NCBI GenBank assembly: GCA_001792895.1
Contig: MARA01000006.1
Coordinates: forward strand, 682,001 to 746,000
Source of the DNA: Lentinus brumalis
Lineage: Eukaryota; Basidiomycota; Agaricomycetes; Polyporales; Polyporaceae
DNA: 64,000 nt
Reading direction: 5' to 3'
In this document: piece after piece, positions 57,260-64,000 of the stretch
Numbering within the stretch: the first letter of the stretch is position 1
How the letters are laid out: every line of letters begins with the position of its first letter
The notes under the pieces: model-generated
Database searches by the model: none
Told to the model about the DNA's origin: nothing
Seen by the model: only the letters and a program-made list of their open reading frames with translations
Translations under genes and position numbers: made by a program

Positions 57260-58196
57260 TGCCCGGTGAAAGGCGGGAGGGGACTCGGAGGGCGAAAGGT
57301 CGCGAAGGAGTCGCCTCGCGACCGCGGGCCCGTCCCACTCATTTTATAGCAACGGACAGCGCCCGTTCGACGACCTGACTATGATAGAGTTAGATCGAAG
57401 CCGCGGACGTAACGCAAGCGATGTTGCGTACATGCCTTCATAGATTGAAACCCGCCGCGCGCACATCTGACATCGTATCGCAATGTGGCTGCTTATACTG
57501 ACGACAACTGGGAAGCCGTGACGCGCCCCGTCTCCAGGCTGCGCGAAATGACATAAAGCGTCTCTACGACCCGCGGAAATGCAATCGCTCTTGGGCAAGG
57601 CTGATGGTGGACAGGGATGCGCGTGGGATTCGACCACATAGCGTACCACACTGGGACATGCGGTGCCAGCATCCCCGTTCTAACCTATGCACACGGCGGG
57701 CAAGGGGCCATGCTGTCGCATTTCGAAATCAAATTGTGTGGTTTGCTATCCTTGATGATCAGCGAACTTCGACGGGCCATGCGGAGCAGCATAGTACGGT
57801 CGGGCGCATCCCGGCTGTACTAGTACCCATGTCAAAACCAACGACACACTGGACGTGATGGTCAGTATTGTGTTGTGGTTCTGTGAGACACACCCACCTG
57901 CAAGCCCAGGCAGTTGATGAATGGGCATGGCGAGTCCAACCGACCTGTGTAGACCACCTCCACTAGTACTCAGCATGCCGTTCTCTAGGCTCTTAGCGAA
58001 TCGAATGAGCGTGTCGGAGTCCTCGGCAGGCAGCCCGACCGAAACTTTACCAACATTCTGCAAGTTACAACATAGCCAATAAACAACCAACACTAGTAGG
58101 AAACAGATCCGATGTTGATCACATATATCCATACCCTGCGGACAGCACGCGGTGTCCAAGCAAGCACGATACTTAGCTCTATAGTCTTGAGTCCAA
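57260..58196. other. intergenic with one exon-like segment
   Basis: No complete gene. On the - strand about 57905-58060 an exon-like piece follows a good acceptor (TAACTTGCAG) and reads NVGKVSVGLPAEDSDTLIRF and KSLENGMLSTSGGGLHR, with a possible donor after it. I could not connect it to a gene or name it. The rest shows nothing. Confidence 0.35.
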
Positions 58197-60809
58197 TTAC
58201 TCCGTTGCCTCCGTCATCTTGACCCAAAGTCCGCCCTGATAATTTGATGGGATGAGCATCTCTCGCAAGTCCAGAGAAGGCAGCCTGTACGCACCTTTGC
58301 AAACAAGGTCAGATGGCTTCCCATCCACACCCGGTCGGTGCCATCCGAGCCCGGGGAATCCGCATAGCCAGGAGGTACAACAGACTCGGGCGCGACCTCC
58401 GGCGTGAACTCGATCGAGGTGAACTGCTGGAGGAGACGGACAAGCATGAACGACGTCTCGTTGTACGCGAACTGCCATCAGTGAGTCAGTCATGCCACGC
58501 TCTCAATCGCACACTGTATGCGCAAAACACTATGCATACCTGCTGACCGAGACAGATGCGGGGTCCTGCGTTGAACGGCAGGAAGATGAATGGGTTCGGG
58601 GTGAGGTACTTCTGCACGCGCTCGTCGATGAAGCGGTCGGGGTCCCAGCGCAGGGCTGTTGTATCATCAGTCACCGGCAGATACTTAGTGAAATGTAGAT
58701 GTCCTTACCGTCAGGTCCCACAAGTCCTTCCTACGATGCATCAGGAAGACGGAGTATATGACCCTACGTATCGATCAAAGCCCGTTAGCTGGTGCCACAG
58801 CGCCTACATGGCATGGACACTTACTTCGTGCCTGCGGGAATGAACAAGCCGCGGCCTCCTGGGCTCGTCGCAGGAAGCACGGTGTCCTTGACGGCGCACC
58901 TGGACGATGATATAAGGAGACGATACTAGCTGGCATATTCGGAGCACCGTACCTGTTGTTCATGGGACTGGGCGCATGATGGCATGGTAAGTCAGGTGCA
59001 GTGATCTGCGAGAGTTATGTATCAACGTACACCGGCGGATACAAGCGCAGCGTCTCGTTGATGACTGCACGCAAGTACTTCATGTTCCGGATGTCATCGT
59101 ACGTCGGTCTGCGTGTGGGGCCGACAACGTCGAGAATCTCCTCCCGGAGGCGATTGAATACGTCCTTGTGCTCTGCCAGCCGATATATCGCAAATGTCAG
59201 GGTGCAAGCAGTGGTATCACGGCCGGCCAAAAGGATGTTGAGTGTTTCGTCTCGAATGATGTTGTAGTCTGTTGCGGTCGATGAGTGACAAATACACAGC
59301 CAGGCGTCGTGGCTAGTACGCACCATCGGTGACCTTCAACAGCTGACTCAACAGTGTGTCCTCTTCCGTCACCTTCTCGGTCTGAGTTGTTGCGTTCTTC
59401 TTCTTGAGCGCGTCCGTGAGGAGGGGAGCGATGAACTTGTCGATCGCGGCCTTCTGAGCTTGGACCTTATCTTGCCAGAACTCGGCCAGCGGCCATGCGT
59501 CCTGGAAACGACCGCGCTTGGAGGAGGCTAGCTGGGCGTTCTGGAAGGCGGAGGCAAACTCATCCGCTTCCGGCTTGCTTGTGCGCATGCGGGCCATGTC
59601 CGACGTGGGTGGGTATGGGAGGCCTGCGGACAAGGAACGGACGTCCTTTCCGAACAAGAACTCGGTCGCCGAATCCAAAGTGAACCGCGAAACGAGGTCC
59701 TACGAGACAATCAGTTGATACTCAGGCCGGTAGGCGAGATGCAACAAACCTGCCAGTCCACAGCATAACCTTCCCGCAATCGGTACTTCATCTGCTGCAG
59801 AGCATCGGTAGCGTGCCTGGAGGGCATTAGGCATACCGGAACTATACTGGATAGGACAGAACTCACCTGTCGAACATGTCGAAGTGACTGATTCTGTCCT
59901 TGCTGAAGAACGGCCTGGTCATGGACCGATGGAACCTTCGATGTGGTTAAGCAATCTGATGTCACTCAGTCTGTTCCCGTACTCACTTCCACATCTCGTC
60001 TGCGTGGGATTGGTTCAGCTTTGACCAATGCTAACGCTGAACGGCCGACTCACCGTCCGCATTGAAAACACCGACACCGAGAAGACTCTTCATTTGGCTG
60101 CGGAATCCAGGACCTGCGATGGGTTCAGCGCTGACAGACAAATGCGGTCTGATATCACACACTCGCCTTTCTGGTAGTTTGCAAAGTCCGTCGCAAGAAC
60201 AGCCTGTGAAGTTTAATGAGGTCAGCGGCGCTGTAACCAAAGAGGCTGGCACATCAAGTACCTTGACATGCTCAGGTTCGGTCGTGAAGACCTGCAAGAA
60301 CGATGTCAGCATCGGCCTGCGCTTTGACAACAAGATGCCAAGTACACACCCTCTTGAACGTGTACGACTCAAGTATGAAGGTGTTTCCATATTTCTCGCA
60401 CAACCTGAAGAGGAAGTCGCCTATATCCATACAGATCCTGTGAGTTCAACCATCGCAGCCACAGGGACACGCGAGACTACTCACGCGGGTACTTCTTCTC
60501 CCCGCTAGGCTTGGCATCCTTCTTGTCGACACGGACAGGCAGACTCGCGCCCAGTGCCGCGGCGGTCCTCTTCGCTTTCAGATCGGTCCATGCGCTGCGG
60601 GCGAACTGCGACACTGGGATGGACGTCAGACACGCCGCGACCAGCAGCCAGACGGGGAGATGTATGTCGAAGAAACGGCCGACGGCGTATGCGGTTATGA
60701 GGGTGAGGACAGGAGGGGTGGCGATGACATGAAAGTTGCGTAGCACAAAACTCGGGCCCGGTGGCAACGTCGGCATGATGGACTGTGGGGACTTTCGAAA
60801 GCCGTCCAT
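58197..60809 (-). CDS. cytochrome P450 monooxygenase
   Basis: Microsomal P450. The start at 60809 ([20 protein letters not shown]) precedes two hydrophobic segments ([28 protein letters not shown]) forming the membrane anchor. Then come [23 protein letters not shown] (C-helix WxxxR-type), [39 protein letters not shown] (I-helix AGxDTT), [11 protein letters not shown] (ExxR), the meander [17 protein letters not shown], and the heme loop [15 protein letters not shown] with the Cys ligand. The C-terminus ends [12 protein letters not shown] at 58197. The style (LPPGPS start, [24 protein letters not shown]) is that of the CYP63/CYP52-like fatty-acid or xenobiotic hydroxylases of white-rot fungi; the exact family is inference. 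Many short introns; all key motifs are intact. Confidence 0.93.
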
Positions 60810-61203
60810 CCTGTTATACCCTGAGCTCGGCGTTGGATAGCGAAGGGCGTGTCAGCATCATTTGCAGACGCAGGGCGTACGAAGGCCGGCGGTGGTTGCT
60901 GTAGTCAAAACCGCGCTGGGAAACGGGTATCCGGGTACACACTCTCGGCCCGGAATGATATGAGGTCCGGAAGCTGTTCAGCTTATACCGCCGACTTGAA
61001 GCCATAAGTAATGTACTTATTCGAGAGCAACCCTGCAGGACAGTTCTTCATCCTCGTCCGGCGTGGCCAGCGAATCTATTTAGGCACTACCAGTGTATTC
61101 TAGTTCTAAACGAATGACATTAAAGAAAGACCGACGAGACGCAACCTAATATACAAGATGTCCACCTCTGATTCTCGACGCTAGCACGCGTGCTCTCGAG
61201 TCT
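60810..61203. other. intergenic between P450 and cyclophilin genes
   Basis: P450 promoter and cyclophilin 3' flank on the same strand. No further feature is recognised. Confidence 0.5.
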
Positions 61204-62778
61204 CTACACCTCCTGGGGACTGACTTTGCGGTACTGGGCCCGCGAACGCCCACTGAAGACGAGCTTCGCGTATTGCATTCCGCCCAGTCGCCAAAACGCG
61301 ACGCCGGCACCGATGACTGCGACCAAAAAGACGAGGGAGGAGAAAGAGCCCCAGCCGTCCTCGAGATCCGGCAGAGCCTCGGACGACACAGAGCCTGTCG
61401 GCTCGGAGATGTCGTCAATGGGCTTGACCGTGGTCGCCGCAGCCTCCTTGGTCTCGGTCACCGTCGAGGCAGCGACGGGAGCACCGGTGGTGGCCGCGGC
61501 AGAAGTAGCGGCGGTCTTCTCGGCATTAGTGATTCCTTGCGTAGTAGTGTCAGGTAGAGCGAGTTCGTCCTATATAACCAAACAGATTTTCATTCATAAA
61601 TGCCTAGTACCAGAGGAAGGCTGGCTTTTTAGAGCTCAGCGTGGGGAGGCACCTCTTTCTCCTCAGCATCAGTCGCGGGCTCAACGGGGAGCTGCAATGA
61701 CGGCCGTCAGACATGATATAGTCGAATGGTAGACATGGTCGTCTCACCTCGCCAGAGTCAACGATGACAACGTCCTGTTCAGGACGATCGTTCCTGCCCT
61801 TAGCGACGTCCTCTGAAATGCATGTGAGAGCAAGTATGGTAAGGTGTCGCAGGACGTACCGATAGCGTGAACGATGTCCATGCCCTCAAGCACCTCGCCG
61901 AAGACGACCTGCACTTTAAATCAGCACCTGATCCTAGAGCTGTGTGCCAATACTTACGTGCTTGCCATCCAACCAGCCGGTCGCGACAGTGGTGATGAAC
62001 TACGTGCAACAGGTCAGATAGGGCGAGCTCTCTAGCAACACCAGAGGCTTACGAATTGAGAGCCTGCAATTGGGGAAATCATTAGCACGATTCACGTAAG
62101 TCAGGCATAAGACGTACCGTTCGTGTCCTTGCCTGCGTTAGCCATCGAGAGGAGACCGGGGCGCGTGTGCCGGAGCTTGAAGTTCTCGTCCGCGAAACGG
62201 TCACCGTAGATAGACTGACGAAAGGCCTCAGTATGTGTATGCGAGTGAACAATCGCATGTGCCTACCTTGCCGCCAGTACCATCACCACGGGCTGAGAGT
62301 ATACGTGTCGGACAGGGAGGTCACAACCGGACTGAAGAAGTACTCACTGAAGTCACCACCCTGAATCATGAAGTTCTTAATGACACGGTGGAACTTAGAG
62401 CCCTTGTAGCCGAAGCCTTCGGGCAGCGTCGTGCCATCCTTCTTCACACCAGTCGCGAGAGCACGGAAGTTCTCCACGGTCTTCGGGACGGTCTGAACGC
62501 AGAACGGCTCAGTCACTCAGCACTCGCCTGCATCTCTCTGAGACAACATACACCACCGTACAGACCGATTACGACTGCAGAAACACGTCAGTCCACTTTC
62601 CTTGTGCGCAACGAGAAAGTGTGAGCGCACCTCGGCCAAGAGGCTTGTCACCGTGGTTGATGTCAAAGTAGACCTTGTTGGTGATGCGCGGACCCTTCGC
62701 AGCCTCGACGGACTGTGCGCAGAAGAAGGCCGCGACGGTGACAAGCAGAAAGCCGAACGTGAGCCTGCTGAAGATCAT
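61204..62778 (-). CDS. ER cyclophilin (peptidyl-prolyl isomerase B) with membrane anchor
   Basis: Peptidyl-prolyl cis-trans isomerase of the secretory pathway. Signal peptide [20 protein letters not shown] (start 62778), then [20 protein letters not shown] and [20 protein letters not shown]. The catalytic segment is [20 protein letters not shown] with the active-site Arg and Phe, followed by [40 protein letters not shown] and [18 protein letters not shown]. After the fold ends ([14 protein letters not shown]) there is an Ala/Thr-rich linker and a transmembrane helix ([20 protein letters not shown]) with a basic cytosolic tail [14 protein letters not shown]. An anchored tail in place of a KDEL-type signal suggests retention in the ER membrane. 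At least seven introns, several around tiny exons ([16 protein letters not shown]). Confidence 0.93.
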
Positions 62779-62999
62779 GGTGGAGGGAGGGAGGAGAGTG
62801 TGAAGGCGGGCGCTACTGCTGCTACGCGCCTTTGCAGACGTGGCGAATTGATCACGCGCGGTGTTGCTGTCGACACGGGGACCCTGATCACCCTTGCTAC
62901 AGCTTCGCGCACAGCCGGACGTACTTAGCAGAGATGGAGCAATCCAATATAACGATAGCGATGAGTATAACGCAGATACAACTCTACTGGGAGTCGAGG

Positions 63000-64000
63000 T
63001 CATGTCCGAGAGTTAACAAGCTTCTCTAGGTCATAGCCGCCAGCAATCTGGAACTCGTCCGTCCCGGACCTGAACATCTTGCCACCCTTCTTCGTCAATC
63101 GGCCCTGTGCACGCACGACTTGCTCCATGCGTTTCTCCGCATCAGCGACATCGTGCTCGTCGTCGTCGTCCCTCCCTCGCGCACGCTTGTTCTTGTTCTT
63201 AAGATCGGCGGTGGCGCCTTTCGCGGAAGCGTGGTACTGCTTCGTCCTGGCGGTCGACTTGGACTTCTTCGAGGACTTGAGAGATGTAGGTGCATCGCGC
63301 AGCGCGAATGCTTTCGCAAGGTGACCGAGATGAAGATTCCGAATGTGGAACATGTGCTTCTCGTCCGACGGATGCGTCGCATACGCGCGCATGTGCGAAA
63401 CAAATGCCTTGCGAGCGTACTCCGCGTTCTGATACGACAAGTCAGACATACTCCTAGCATGAGGAGCGCACTTTCGCTCACCTGCTTATCTCGCAGAACC
63501 CACCGCTCGAACGATAGCTGGACCTCCGTCGCGCGCTCCTCGTACTCGCTTCCCTTCCCTCCGAAACCCTTGCGCAGGACGCTTTCCATCGAGACGCCGT
63601 CCAGAGTCACGCCTCCTCCATCCTTCGTCTCGCCCTGCATCTTGGACTGCACCCATTTAACCCACTCCGTCTCGCTCGGTGCAACGAAACTCCAGGCCTC
63701 ACCACCCTTCCCAGCACGAGCAGTACGTCCAACTCGGTGAACGTACTCTGTCGCACCTGATTCTGTGGGTAGATCGTACTGAATGACTGCACGCACGAGG
63801 GGAAGATCGAGACCACGGGACGCAACAGAGGTACAGAGGAGGATGGACGAAGATGGCGCGTTGGGTGTTTTGGCTGAAGGACCCGAGGAGAAACCCTTGA
63901 GAGAAGCCATACGTGTCTGAAGAGGAAGAGAGCCATGGAGACGGTAGATGGATGCATCGGGAAGGAGTGCAGACTTGACATCCACTTTCTCGGTAGGTGA
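63000..64000 (-). CDS. DBP7: DEAD-box RNA helicase DBP7, 3' part
   Basis: Nucleolar ATP-dependent RNA helicase for 60S ribosomal subunit assembly. The window ends inside the gene, so only the second RecA-like domain and C-terminus are seen: [40 protein letters not shown] (motif V), [20 protein letters not shown] (motif VI), then the DBP7-specific tail [20 protein letters not shown] and [20 protein letters not shown]. This is followed by a Lys-rich region ([28 protein letters not shown]) and [20 protein letters not shown] near the end. Stop codon at 63000-63002. One intron near 63430-63480 joins LRDKQ to NAEYARKAF. The 5' part lies beyond the right edge. Confidence 0.92.

Noticed and set aside
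1..64000. CRISPR arrays, insertion sequences, bacterial operons
   Set aside because: All genes have eukaryotic introns and no spaced direct repeats or transposase genes were seen.

Overview
The window is nuclear DNA from a filamentous fungus, most likely a wood-decay agaricomycete of the Polyporales type. Genes are dense, with roughly 24 protein genes in 64 kb. They are cut by many short introns (about 50-60 nt, mostly GT-AG with CTNAC-like branch sites), and several exons are only a few nucleotides long. The gene content fits this lineage: a GH45 subfamily C-like endoglucanase, a microsomal P450, formate dehydrogenase, duplicated Argonautes, F-box duplicates, a DUF4436 membrane protein and a fucose-permease-type MFS carrier. 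The order assignment is inference; no rRNA or other marker is present.

Left part (1-10.2 kb). The 3' end of a methylthioribose-1-phosphate isomerase gene is followed by a secreted lysozyme-like (SLT/GH23 fold) protein and a TPR-containing protein phosphatase 5, all on +. A dynamin-family GTPase on - converges on them across a gap holding a 23-bp tandem repeat.

RNAi block (10.6-24.4 kb). One Argonaute (+) and a second, diverged Argonaute (-) face each other tail to tail and enclose two related F-box genes (-). Both Argonautes keep the four catalytic residues of a slicer and share two tiny exons at matching places. An ACR3-type arsenite efflux permease lies just beyond the second Argonaute. 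The dynamin gene and the first Argonaute are head to head with a 16-bp palindrome between them.

Middle (24.4-41.3 kb). A remnant resembling an F-box/LRR protein and a broken HNH-type gene are followed by mitochondrial-type formate dehydrogenase, an EXS/ERD1 membrane protein and a secreted Ser/Asp/Gly repeat protein. A gene-poor stretch of about 4 kb comes next, then a small bZIP factor and an acidic DUF6924-like protein.

Right part (41.7-64 kb). Here lie an MFS sugar carrier, a nucleoside hydrolase, RACK1 (with a U24 box C/D snoRNA in an intron), an atypical short-chain dehydrogenase, the GH45 enzyme, the histone acetyltransferase GCN5 with bromodomain, a DUF4436 protein, a cytochrome P450, an ER cyclophilin with a C-terminal membrane anchor, and the 3' part of the DEAD-box helicase gene DBP7.

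The genes are a mix of core functions (RACK1, GCN5, PP5, DBP7, MRI1) and lifestyle genes (GH45, P450, FDH, carriers). Apart from the Argonaute/dynamin group, no cluster with a shared pathway is evident. Exon limits were placed by hand from splice signals and reading frame. One probable single-base deletion interrupts the phosphatase active site. No database search was run, so family names rest on recognised motifs.
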